NCBI GenBank assembly: GCA_020253895.1
Contig: JADDKG010000206.1
Coordinates: 1 to 8,066, forward strand
Reading direction: 5' to 3'
DNA from: Rubrobacter sp.
GTDB taxonomy: Bacteria; Actinomycetota; Rubrobacteria; Rubrobacterales; Rubrobacteraceae
Length of the DNA stretch: 8,066 bases
How positions within the stretch are numbered: position 1 is the first letter of the stretch; each line of letters starts with the position of its first letter. The notes beneath the pieces are model-generated. The model made no database searches. It had not been told where the DNA came from and saw only the letters and a program-made list of their open reading frames with translations. Position numbers and translations under genes: made by a program. Below, piece by piece: positions 1 to 6,599 of this stretch.

Positions 1-184
1 CCCCATCTTCCACCCGCGGTGGGCGCTGGAAGCCTTCTGGAACTTCGAGATCCCCCAAGACCTCGTAGAGGGCTACGGCTACCCGCAGCTCACCGAGCAG
101 GCGAAGCGTAAGATCCTGGGCGAGAACCTCCTCCGCCTGCACGGGATGGACGTGGAGGAGACCCGCCGCAGGCTCGCCGCCTGA
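1..184 (+). CDS. amidohydrolase-family metal-dependent hydrolase, C-terminal end (partial)
   Basis: Only the last 60 codons are in the window (reading frame from base 2, TGA stop at 182-184). The end reads KILGENLLRLHGMD, which closely resembles the closing helix of amidohydrolase-2 type TIM-barrel hydrolases/decarboxylases, where an ILGENAxRLYGI-like segment sits near the C-terminus. The preceding HPRWALEAFWNFEIP stretch fits the last part of the barrel. Metal ligands and the catalytic Asp would lie upstream, outside the window, so the substrate cannot be told. The gene ends just before a strong hairpin and faces an acetamidase on the opposite strand. A shared role in amide or carboxylate breakdown is possible but unproven. 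The family call rests on the short tail only. Confidence 0.6.
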   Translation, partial: PIFHPRWALEAFWNFEIPQDLVEGYGYPQLTEQAKRKILGENLLRLHGMDVEETRRRLAA

Positions 185-203
185 AAAGAGAGAAGCCAGG
201 CGC

Positions 204-237
204 AAAAAGGGGGAGGCCGGGAAGCCTCCCCCTTTGG
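204..237. terminator. bidirectional intrinsic terminator between convergent genes
   Basis: A perfect 12-bp inverted repeat pairs 206-217 (AAAGGGGGAGGC) with 224-235 (GCCTCCCCCTTT) around a 6-nt loop. On the + strand it lies about 20 nt after the amidohydrolase stop and ends in TTT. On the - strand it lies 12 nt beyond the stop of the amidase remnant and is followed by five T. It is therefore well placed to end transcription from both sides. Confidence 0.8.
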
Positions 238-247
238 GGGTGAGAGC

Positions 248-480
248 CTAGCCCGCCAAGCCTTGCGAACCGGGTGCCACGAGTCCCCCTTTTGAGGGCC
301 AGATATCAAAGTCGAAGATCCCGGTCGGGAGGTGGAGGGCGGGGCAGGCCTTGAGAATGTCCGCCATGCCGCTGAACCTGGCCTCTACGGGGGCGGCGGA
401 GGGCAGCAGGTACGCCTGCTTCCGGGCGTAGCCCTGCCGGCCGAGGCGGTCGGAGGCGTTCAGGCTGGCCCGGCGGTGGG
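248..480 (-). pseudogene. acetamidase/formamidase C-terminal remnant (second paralogue, truncated)
   Basis: On the - strand one open frame ending at TAG (250-248) encodes about 75 residues that match the end of the acetamidase/formamidase (FmdA/AmdA) family. It includes SLNASDRLGRQGYARKQAY, then LLPSAAPVEARFSGMADI, then LPTGIFDFDI. Functional members carry nearly the same order (LNAxxYL..GY..xQAYLLLS.APVE.RISGxVDIPNA...LPTxIFDFDI). The intact gene just upstream ends differently (LLPLDIFV), so this is the tail of another subfamily and not a simple copy of it. Upstream of about 480 the match stops: no family sequence, start codon or ribosome site is seen, and roughly the first 80% of the protein is absent. 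Drift from consensus (ADILKA for VDIPNA) fits decay. A deletion that removed the 5' part is the simplest reading. The upstream edge is approximate. Confidence 0.7.
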
Positions 481-504
481 TCGCCGCCGGATGGCCCGGT
501 GACA

Positions 505-526
505 GGCCGCGGCTCTCACCGCGGCC
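505..526. other. GC-rich hairpin after the amidase stop, possible weak terminator
   Basis: GGCCGCGG (505-512) and CCGCGGCC (519-526) form a perfect 8-bp stem around CTCTCA. It starts 20 nt downstream of the - strand amidase stop codon. No T-run follows on either strand, so a classical intrinsic terminator is not supported. It could protect the 3' end or slow polymerase. Confidence 0.4.
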
Positions 527-546
527 CCCGGGCGTGCATGAGGTTC

Positions 547-1668
547 CTAGACGAAGATGTCCAGCGGCAGCAGGGCGCTCACCAGAAGGTTCGGCACGTC
601 CACCGTCTGGCTTATGCGCAGGTCCACCGCCACGCTGCACAGGGCGTAAGCCTGCTGGCGGTCGAAGCCCCGGGTCTCGAGGTGCCCGATCATGTTCAGC
701 AGCGCGTTGCGGGCTGCCAGCGTGAGGTCCTCGCTCCGGTTCTCCCCGCCGCTCTCCACGCAGATGCCGGTGGTCGCGTAGAAGCGCCGCGGAACGGCCA
801 GCTCCGGCGCGGTGAAGTAGGTGTCGCGGAAGAACTGCAGGTCCCTTATCCCCCGGCGGGCGGCCTCGCCCTTGCGCAGTCCGAAGCGCACCCGCACCCG
901 CGAGCGCATCTCTATGGCCGTCCCGCAGGCCTCGCAGTCGCCCTGGGCGAAGTGGACGTCCCCGGTGGAGACCAGAGCTCCCTCCACGTGAACCGGGATC
1001 AGCATGGTCGTCCCCGGGGAGAACTGCTTGATGTCTATGTTGCCCGCGTTCTCCCGCGGCGGCACCGTCCGCAGCCCCTCGGAGGCCACCGGCTCCCCGG
1101 AAGGGACCGCACCGGCGGGCTCGGGCGGTAGGGCGAAGCCTCCCCGCTCCGCCGCCTCCGCCTCGCGCTCGGCCGCCCGCCGCCGCAGCTCCGCGCTCGG
1201 AGCCACCCCGAAGACCCCCGGGTGGGGGTTGTAGCGGATGCGCACCCCCGGCAGCTGCTCGGACTCGGCGTAGCCCTCGTGCAGCCGCCAGTGGACGATA
1301 TACGGCTCCGGGAAGTAGTCGCGCAGAAAACCGAACCCCGGGACCTCCACGGTGTAGCCCCAGCCCTCCCAGGGGTCCGCCTCGATGTCCACCAGCTCGA
1401 CCTCCAGAAGGTCCCCCGGCTCGGCGCCCCTCACGTACACCGGGCCGGTCAGCGGGTGCACCGGCCCCAGATCCAAGTTCCCCACCTCCTGGCTGGTGGA
1501 GGAGGGGCCGAGCTGCCCGTCGAAGGCGTCGCGGGTCTCGTAGACGACCAGGTCCCCAGGCTCCACCTCGAACACGGGCTCCAGCGCCTCGTGCCACCGG
1601 TTGTGCCCGCGCCCCGGCTCCTCGGCGAGCGGCCGCGACGGGTCTATCTCTACGACGTGCTCCCTCAC
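547..1668 (-). CDS. acetamidase/formamidase family protein
   Basis: The predicted 373-residue cytoplasmic enzyme hydrolyses the amide bond of small amides such as formamide or acetamide, releasing ammonia and the acid; the exact substrate cannot be read from sequence. Family marks in order are GHNRWH (21-26), a long charged insert (about 155-200), PPRENAGNIDI (203-213), the metal-site region GDVHFAQGDCEACGT (236-250), and the closing TVDVPN...LLPLDIF block (355-372). The length is normal for the family. I chose the GTG at 1668: GGGAGGGA (1681-1674) ends 5 nt before it, and the product then begins REHVVEIDPSRPL like other members. ATGs at 1695 and 1716 lie in frame upstream but lack a good ribosome site. 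The gene is divergent from the sensor kinase and lies upstream of a paralogue fragment. Nearby regulators give no clear hint of control. Confidence 0.88.
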   Translation of the reverse strand: MREHVVEIDPSRPLAEEPGRGHNRWHEALEPVFEVEPGDLVVYETRDAFDGQLGPSSTSQEVGNLDLGPVHPLTGPVYVRGAEPGDLLEVELVDIEADPWEGWGYTVEVPGFGFLRDYFPEPYIVHWRLHEGYAESEQLPGVRIRYNPHPGVFGVAPSAELRRRAAEREAEAAERGGFALPPEPAGAVPSGEPVASEGLRTVPPRENAGNIDIKQFSPGTTMLIPVHVEGALVSTGDVHFAQGDCEACGTAIEMRSRVRVRFGLRKGEAARRGIRDLQFFRDTYFTAPELAVPRRFYATTGICVESGGENRSEDLTLAARNALLNMIGHLETRGFDRQQAYALCSVAVDLRISQTVDVPNLLVSALLPLDIFV

Positions 1669-1673
1669 GTAAA

Positions 1674-1681
1674 TCCCTCCC
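1674..1681 (-). promoter_or_regulatory. ribosome binding site that sets the amidase GTG start
   Basis: The - strand reads GGGAGGGA, then ATTTAC, then GTG (start at 1668). Spacing is near ideal, whereas the upstream ATGs at 1695 and 1716 have no comparable purine tract in front of them. Confidence 0.6.
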
Positions 1682-1769
1682 TGTAAAAAGCTCATCCGGA
1701 AACCGACAACGGCCATTGTGCCCCACGCAAGCACCCCCGCGCCACCCGGCCGGAGAGGGCGAGATCTAA

Positions 1770-1775
1770 TAGAAT
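1770..1775 (+). promoter_or_regulatory. possible -10 element for the sensor kinase
   Basis: TAGAAT lies in a short A/T-rich island (1764-1779) within otherwise very GC-rich DNA between the divergent amidase and kinase genes. It differs from TATAAT by one base. No recognisable -35 sits 16-18 bp upstream, so the call is weak. A start about 7 nt downstream would give a short leader containing the GAGGAGGGAG purine tract. Confidence 0.25.
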
Positions 1776-1791
1776 TCATGACGAGCGGCAC

Positions 1792-1819
1792 GAGGAGGGA
1801 GAAGTCCTGTCCGGAGGAG
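1792..1819 (+). promoter_or_regulatory. purine-rich translation signals before the kinase, start undecided
   Basis: Two Shine-Dalgarno-like tracts lie here: GAGGAGGGAG (1792-1801) and GGAGGAG (1813-1819). The first is 5 nt before an in-frame CTG (1807). The second is 20 nt before TTG 1840, which is too far, and 5 nt before an in-frame ATA (1825). No in-frame ATG or GTG is found. The true start therefore probably lies between 1804 and 1840 and may be non-standard. Confidence 0.4.
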
Positions 1820-1839
1820 ACGAGATAACCCGCTTCTGG

Positions 1840-4800
1840 TTGCGGCGTCTGCTGCCCGCCGCGGTGCTCGCCTCCGTTTTCATCGGATGGCTCAGGTTTG
1901 AGGGGGAGCGGACCGGGCTCTACGGCACCGCCACCGGCGTTGCGATCATGACGGTCGCCAACATTCTGGTCGTCTCCGGCCTGATGCTGTGGGGGGTCAG
2001 GTCGCTCAGGCGGCTGGAGCACAGCCGGACGTCGGCCGAGGAGAACTACCGCTCCATCTACGAGAACGCGGTGGAGGGCATCTTCCAGAGCACCCCGGAG
2101 GGGAGGCTGCTCACCGCCAACCCCGCCATGGCCCGGATGTTCGGCTACCGCTCCCCGGAGGAGATGGTCTCGGAGATCACAGACCTGGGCCGCCAGCTCT
2201 GGGAGAGCGCCGCCGACCGGGAACGGTTCGTGGAGGAGGTTCGGGCCAAGGGTTCCGTCTCCGGGTTCGAGGCCCGTATGCGCCGGCGGGACGGAAGCCT
2301 GCTTTGGGCCTCTCTCAGCGGGCGTGCGGTCACCGGTCCGGAGGGACGGATAGTCCGACTCGAGGGAACCCTGCAGGACATCACGTGGCGCAGGCGCCAG
2401 GAAGAGGCCCTTGAGGAGAGCCGCCGGCAGTTCAGGGACATCTTCGAGCGCTCGGTGGACGCCCTGCTTATACACGACGGCGAGGGCCGGATAGTGGACT
2501 GCAACGCCGAGGCGTGCCGCAGCCTCGGCTACAGCAGGGAGGAGCTGGTGGGGATGAACGTCAGGGACTTCGCCACCAACCTCGTGCGCGCGGAGGACAG
2601 GCCCTCCGGAGAGCCCACGCTGTGGGAGCGGGCGCTCTCAGGAGATCCGGGGGCGGTCGCCGGGGTACACCTTGGGGAGCACCGCCGCAAAGACGGCACC
2701 ACCTTCCCGGTTGAGGTGCGGGTCGGCCCCGTCGTCTACAACGGGCGGAGGATGATCCTGGCCTCCGCCCGGGACATTACCGAGAGAAAGAGGATAGAGA
2801 AGGAGCTGCGGGAGGCCGAGGAGAGATACCGCAGGCTCGTCGAGCAGATCCCGGGCATCGTCTACGTAGAGGACATAGAGACCGGGGCAACCATCTACGA
2901 CAGCCCCCGGATAGAGGAGATCCTCGGCTACCCGGCGGACAGCTACAAGCAGGATCCCCACTACTGGCGGAAGATCGTCCATCCCGAAGACCGTGAGACG
3001 CTCCGGCGGGCGGAGGAGAAGGCTCTCGAGGAAGGCAAGCTCAGCCTCGAATACCGGGTCTTTGCCCGGGACAGCAGGGTGGTGTGGGTGCGGGAGGAGG
3101 GCGTCGTCGTCCGTGACGAGCAGGGACGTCCGGCCTTCTGGCAGGGTCTGATCCTCGACGTAACCGAGCGTAAGCGGGCCGAGGAAGCGTTGCACGAGAG
3201 CGAGCAGCGTTTCCGGAGAGCCTTCGACGACGCGCCCATCGGGATGGCCCTCGTCGGCCTGGACGGGCGCTGGTTGCAGGTAAACCGCGCCCTGTGCGAG
3301 ATCGTTGGTTACCCGAGGGAGCAACTCTTGGAGAAGACCTTCCAAGAGCTCACGCATCCGGAGGATTTGAACAAAGATCTCGCGCTCCTGCGACGCCTGG
3401 TGGCCCGGGAGATACCGGGCTACCAGATAGAAAAGCGCTACATCCACGCCTCAGGACAAACCGTGTGGGTCCTGCTGAACGTCTCGCTGGTCGCCGATGA
3501 GAGGGACGAGCCGCTCTATGTCATCGCCCAGGTGCAGGACATAACCGAGAGGAAGAGGATCGAGGAGGAGCTCAAGGAAGCCAAGGAGCAGGCGGAGGCG
3601 GCGAGCCGGGCGAAGAGCGAGTTCGTGGCCAACATGTCCCACGAGATAAGGACCCCGATGAACGGCATCATCGGCATGGCCGAGCTGCTCCTGGACACCC
3701 CTCTGGATCCCGAGCAGGAGGAGTACGCCCGCACCATCCGCTCCTCCGGCGAGGCCCTCCTGTCCATCCTCAACGACATCCTGGACTTCTCAAAGATAGA
3801 GGCGGGACGGCTCACCCTGGAGAGGATCCCCTTCGAGATCCACAAGGAGGTCGAGGAGGTGGTCTCCCTGATGGCGACCCGGGCCCACGCAAAGGGGCTG
3901 GAGCTCGTCTGCTTTGTCGAGCCCGGGGTGCCCCCGCTCCTGGAGGGAGACCCCTTCAGGCTGAGACAGGTTCTCACGAACCTTATAGGCAACGCCATAA
4001 AGTTTACCGAGAAAGGGGAGGTGGTGGTTCAGGCCTCCCTCTCCGGCGGGGGCACGACACCGGATGAGGCGGTAGAGGTGCGTTTCGAGGTCTCGGACAG
4101 CGGCATCGGGATGAGCGAGGAGCAGCAGCGGCGTCTCTTCCAGGCCTTCTCCCAGGCCGACGCCTCCACCACCCGCCGCTACGGGGGTACCGGGCTCGGG
4201 CTCGCCATAAGCCGCCAGCTGGTGGAGATGATGGGCGGGACGATCGGCGTCCGGAGCAGCCCAGGCAAGGGCTCCACCTTCCACTTCACCGCCCGTTTCT
4301 TCCTCCCCGGGAAGGACGGCGCGAAGAGACCGCAGGAGATCCAGGCATACGCAGGACCAACGCCCGGGGAGCGGGAGAGCCTCGCCGGCCTGAGGGTCCT
4401 CATAGTCGACGACAACGCCACAAACAGGACCATCCTCTGCCGCCAGCTCGAAGCGTGGAGGATGCAACCGAAGAGCGTGCCGGGTGCGGAGGAGGCGATG
4501 AGGGAGCTTCAGGAGTCCGGGACCTTCGAAGGCTCTCCCGCGGGGTACGAGCTGATCATCCTGGACATGCAGATGCCCGACGTAGACGGCCTCGAGCTCG
4601 CCCGCAGGATCCGCGAGAGGCTCCCCAAGGAGGGCGGCAACTCCCCCCGCCTCCTGCTTCTGACCTCGATGGGGCTGGACATAAGAGAGAGGGCCCGATC
4701 GGCTGGGATAGAAGCCACCCTCCAGAAACCCGTGCGCCAGTCCCAGCTCTACGACGCAATAGCCAACCTCCTCCAGAGAAAAGGGAAGCGTTCCCTCCCG

Positions 4801-5601
4801 AAAGCGACCACAAGAGAGGAGCAGAGCGGTGGCCGCGGGCTCATCCTCCTCGCCGAGGACAACCCCGTGAACCAGCGGGTGGCCTCCCGGATGCTGCACA
4901 GGCTCGGCTACGAGGTAGAGACGGCTCAAAACGGAGAAGAGGTTCTGGAGAAGCTCTTTGACGGCACAGGAGAGAGAAGGTACGCCGCGGTACTCATGGA
5001 CATCCAGATGCCCAGGATGGACGGCCTCGAGGCCACCCGCCGCATCCGCGCTCGGGAGGCGGAGCGGGGAGACTCCCCCCTCCCCATCATCGCCATGAGC
5101 GCCCACGCCATGCAGGAGGACCGCACGAGGGCCCTCGAGGCCGGCATGGACCACTACATCTCGAAGCCGGTAAAGACGGCGGTGCTCAAGGAGGCCCTGG
5201 AGCGCTTTGTCCGGGAGGAGGGGGCGAACCGGCCCGGCGAGCCGGCCCTCGACCCGGAGAGCCTGCGGGAGCTCGACGAGCTCGGGGAGGAGGTCTTCGA
5301 GGAGCTCGCCGGGCTCTTCCTGGAGGACGCGCCCTCGAAGATAGCCGGTATAAAGGAGGCTCTCGGGGAGCCGGAGGGCGGCGGAGAGAGGGAGCAGAGG
5401 CTGCGCTCCCTCTCCCACGCCCTTAAGGGGAGCGCGGCCAGCCTCGGGGCGAAGCGGCTCGCCGCGCTGGCACAGGAGCTGAACCAGAGGGCCGGGACCG
5501 CCCGCGAGGGGCGTAGCGACGAGGAGCTTCTCCGGCTGGCGGAGGAGCTGGAGCGGGAGTTTGAAAGGCTCAGGGAGGAGATAGAGGGGAGGCTCCGCTA
5601 G
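1840..5601 (+). CDS. membrane hybrid sensor histidine kinase (4x PAS, HisKA, HATPase, 2x receiver, HPt)
   Basis: Counting from TTG 1840 the protein has 1253 residues. It is predicted to sit in the membrane through two helices (about 4-20 and 33-52) and to pass phosphate along an internal His-Asp-His chain. Four PAS domains follow, each ending in a DIT/DVTERKR-like linker: about 68-185, 197-315, 328-445 and 455-570. HisKA carries H601 in [11 protein letters not shown]. The ATPase has N718 (N box), DSGIG (753-757), LFQAF (766-770) and GGTGLG (782-787). Receiver 1 (852-979) has D857/D858, phosphoacceptor D909, T942 and K963. Receiver 2 (1001-1125) has E1006/D1007, D1054, S1087 and K1109. HPt H1193 lies in [12 protein letters not shown]. 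All key residues are intact. No partner response regulator is in the window, so the target is unknown. The start is doubtful: TTG 1840 has no close ribosome site, and similarity seems to begin near 1804-1810. The stop overlaps that of the convergent RsbW-like gene. Confidence 0.93.
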   Translation: MRRLLPAAVLASVFIGWLRFEGERTGLYGTATGVAIMTVANILVVSGLMLWGVRSLRRLEHSRTSAEENYRSIYENAVEGIFQSTPEGRLLTANPAMARMFGYRSPEEMVSEITDLGRQLWESAADRERFVEEVRAKGSVSGFEARMRRRDGSLLWASLSGRAVTGPEGRIVRLEGTLQDITWRRRQEEALEESRRQFRDIFERSVDALLIHDGEGRIVDCNAEACRSLGYSREELVGMNVRDFATNLVRAEDRPSGEPTLWERALSGDPGAVAGVHLGEHRRKDGTTFPVEVRVGPVVYNGRRMILASARDITERKRIEKELREAEERYRRLVEQIPGIVYVEDIETGATIYDSPRIEEILGYPADSYKQDPHYWRKIVHPEDRETLRRAEEKALEEGKLSLEYRVFARDSRVVWVREEGVVVRDEQGRPAFWQGLILDVTERKRAEEALHESEQRFRRAFDDAPIGMALVGLDGRWLQVNRALCEIVGYPREQLLEKTFQELTHPEDLNKDLALLRRLVAREIPGYQIEKRYIHASGQTVWVLLNVSLVADERDEPLYVIAQVQDITERKRIEEELKEAKEQAEAASRAKSEFVANMSHEIRTPMNGIIGMAELLLDTPLDPEQEEYARTIRSSGEALLSILNDILDFSKIEAGRLTLERIPFEIHKEVEEVVSLMATRAHAKGLELVCFVEPGVPPLLEGDPFRLRQVLTNLIGNAIKFTEKGEVVVQASLSGGGTTPDEAVEVRFEVSDSGIGMSEEQQRRLFQAFSQADASTTRRYGGTGLGLAISRQLVEMMGGTIGVRSSPGKGSTFHFTARFFLPGKDGAKRPQEIQAYAGPTPGERESLAGLRVLIVDDNATNRTILCRQLEAWRMQPKSVPGAEEAMRELQESGTFEGSPAGYELIILDMQMPDVDGLELARRIRERLPKEGGNSPRLLLLTSMGLDIRERARSAGIEATLQKPVRQSQLYDAIANLLQRKGKRSLPKATTREEQSGGRGLILLAEDNPVNQRVASRMLHRLGYEVETAQNGEEVLEKLFDGTGERRYAAVLMDIQMPRMDGLEATRRIRAREAERGDSPLPIIAMSAHAMQEDRTRALEAGMDHYISKPVKTAVLKEALERFVREEGANRPGEPALDPESLRELDELGEEVFEELAGLFLEDAPSKIAGIKEALGEPEGGGEREQRLRSLSHALKGSAASLGAKRLAALAQELNQRAGTAREGRSDEELLRLAEELEREFERLREEIEGRLR

Positions 5602-6023
5602 GCCCCTTCTCCCTGCCGGCTCTTCTGGCGCAGGCGGACCATGGTAAGGGTGGTACCCCCCTCGGGGGAGGGAGCGTAGTGGACCTCGTCCATGATAGAG
5701 CGCATAAGGTGAACCCCGTAGCCGCTCTCGTGGGCCCGGCTCAGGTCTGGCGGCCGGTAGCTGGAGGGATCAAAGGGACGTCCCGTGTCCCTGATCCGGA
5801 CCACAAGGCGCTCGGCGTCGGCGTCGAGCTCCAGGTCTATGGCGTACCCGGCTCTCCCGCCGTAGGCGTGCTCGATGACGTTGGTACAGGCCTCGGAGAT
5901 GGCGAGGCCGAGCCTGCGCGTCTCCTCCTCCGGGAACCCCGCCGCCAGCGCGTGCTCCATCAGCCACCGGCGGGCGCGGGAGACCTCCTCCACCCGGCTC
6001 TCTATCCGCAGCTCCGATCTCAA
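5598..6023 (-). CDS. RsbW-like anti-sigma-factor serine/threonine kinase (HATPase_c_2)
   Basis: The 141-residue soluble protein is of the type that binds a sigma factor and phosphorylates a STAS partner, so that stress or signal input frees the sigma factor. It is a single GHKL ATPase domain. The N box is E44-A-C-T-N48 followed by EHA. The G1 box is DTGRPFDP (79-86). The G2 region is [14 protein letters not shown] (101-114), where most relatives have GLGL, a small deviation. Length matches the family. The start is TTG 6023, with GGGGAG about 9 nt upstream on the - strand. The stop TAG is the complement side of the CTAG that also ends the sensor kinase. It is divergent from a STAS gene, its likely substrate, with 125 nt between the two starts. 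No sigma factor gene is visible, so the target is unknown. Confidence 0.88.
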   Translation of the reverse strand: MRSELRIESRVEEVSRARRWLMEHALAAGFPEEETRRLGLAISEACTNVIEHAYGGRAGYAIDLELDADAERLVVRIRDTGRPFDPSSYRPPDLSRAHESGYGVHLMRSIMDEVHYAPSPEGGTTLTMVRLRQKSRQGEGA

Positions 6024-6100
6024 CTGATGCCGCTCCCCGGCCCGTCCTGCAGGACCCTCGCAAGTCTACCAGCCCGCAGCCCACCCCGGCGCGGCTGTGG

Positions 6101-6119
6101 TAGAGTTTCGCTCTATAAG
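6101..6119 (+). promoter_or_regulatory. possible STAS-operon promoter with overlapping small dyad
   Basis: TATAAG at 6114-6119 resembles a -10 element, 29 nt before the STAS start. It overlaps a small inverted repeat, TAGAG-TTTCG-CTCTA (6101-6115), which could be an operator or chance. The -35 position (about 6091-6096, GCGGCT) does not fit housekeeping sigma, so an alternative sigma factor or activator may be needed. This is the only A/T-rich patch in the divergent gap. Confidence 0.3.
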
Positions 6120-6132
6120 GAGGTACGGAGAA

Positions 6133-6143
6133 GGGGAGGAAGG
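6133..6143 (+). promoter_or_regulatory. ribosome binding site for the STAS TTG start
   Basis: GGGGAGGAAGG ends 5 nt before TTG 6149, which supports this rare start codon. Confidence 0.65.
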
Positions 6144-6148
6144 CGTTC

Positions 6149-6571
6149 TTGGATCCCGAGCGTCGCGATGCCGGAAGCGGCGGACCCGCCGAGGAGCGTA
6201 TCTCAGGCTACAGGGAGTTGGGCCGGATCGACGGGCTCGCCGCGGTAGAGCTTCTCCCGGAGGGGGATCTGGACATAGAGTCGGCCGAGGAGTTCCGCCG
6301 GACGTTCACCCGGCTGCTGGACTCCGGGGTGTCCCACTTCTTCGTCAACCTCGGAGGGGTCGGCTACATGGACAGCACGGGTCTCGGCTCCCTCATGCAG
6401 CTCCACAGAAAGGCCAGGGAGGCCGGGGGCTCGGTCCGCTTCTACGACCTGCGCCCCGAGGTGCGCGAGATCTTCCGCCTCACCCACCTGGACAGGATCA
6501 TCGACGTGGACCTGACCCGAGAGGCAGCCCTCTCCGGCATCCGGGAGAATAAGGGGGCGGGGAGGGGCTGA
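6149..6571 (+). CDS. STAS-domain anti-anti-sigma factor (SpoIIAA/RsbV-like)
   Basis: The 140-residue soluble protein is of the type that, when unphosphorylated, binds an RsbW-like kinase and makes it release its sigma factor. The STAS fold runs about 25-130. After AVELLPEGDLDIESAEEF comes the strand FFVNLGGVGYMDSTGLGSL, where S76 in DSTG is the predicted phosphorylation site. The C-terminal EIFRLTHLDRIIDV helix/strand is typical. About 25 extra Gly/Glu-rich residues precede the domain. TTG 6149 was chosen for its strong upstream purine tract. The gene is divergent from the RsbW-like kinase and is followed after 28 nt by the PelD-like gene in the same direction, so they probably share a transcript. 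It may act with the neighbouring kinase, or bind another partner as STAS proteins in biofilm systems do; context favours the first. Confidence 0.88.
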   Translation: MDPERRDAGSGGPAEERISGYRELGRIDGLAAVELLPEGDLDIESAEEFRRTFTRLLDSGVSHFFVNLGGVGYMDSTGLGSLMQLHRKAREAGGSVRFYDLRPEVREIFRLTHLDRIIDVDLTREAALSGIRENKGAGRG

Positions 6572-6584
6572 TCCGGACGCGGGT

Positions 6585-6591
6585 GGAGGTG
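6585..6591 (+). promoter_or_regulatory. ribosome binding site for the PelD-like gene
   Basis: GGAGGTG lies 8 nt before ATG 6600, inside the 28-nt gap after the STAS stop. This supports translation from 6600 and co-transcription with the STAS gene. Confidence 0.65.
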
Positions 6592-6599
6592 CGTAGCCG

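Noticed and set aside
499..1131. 210-codon + strand frame opposite the amidase
   Set aside because: It is antisense to conserved acetamidase motifs and has an Arg/His/Pro-rich shadow composition.
1778..1828. Short ORF beginning ATGACGAGC (16 codons) before the kinase, as a leader peptide or real start
   Set aside because: It has no ribosome site, is out of frame with the kinase, ends at TAA 1826-1828 and shows no attenuator-like structure or codon pattern.
1669..2475. Long upstream extension of the amidase frame to 2475
   Set aside because: The added residues lie antisense to the first PAS domains, lack family similarity and would cross the divergent promoter region.
3790..5418. 542-codon open frame on the - strand inside the kinase gene
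   Set aside because: It is a shadow frame caused by high GC at third positions. The + strand encodes intact HisKA/HATPase/REC/HPt motifs throughout, and the - product shows no family motif.
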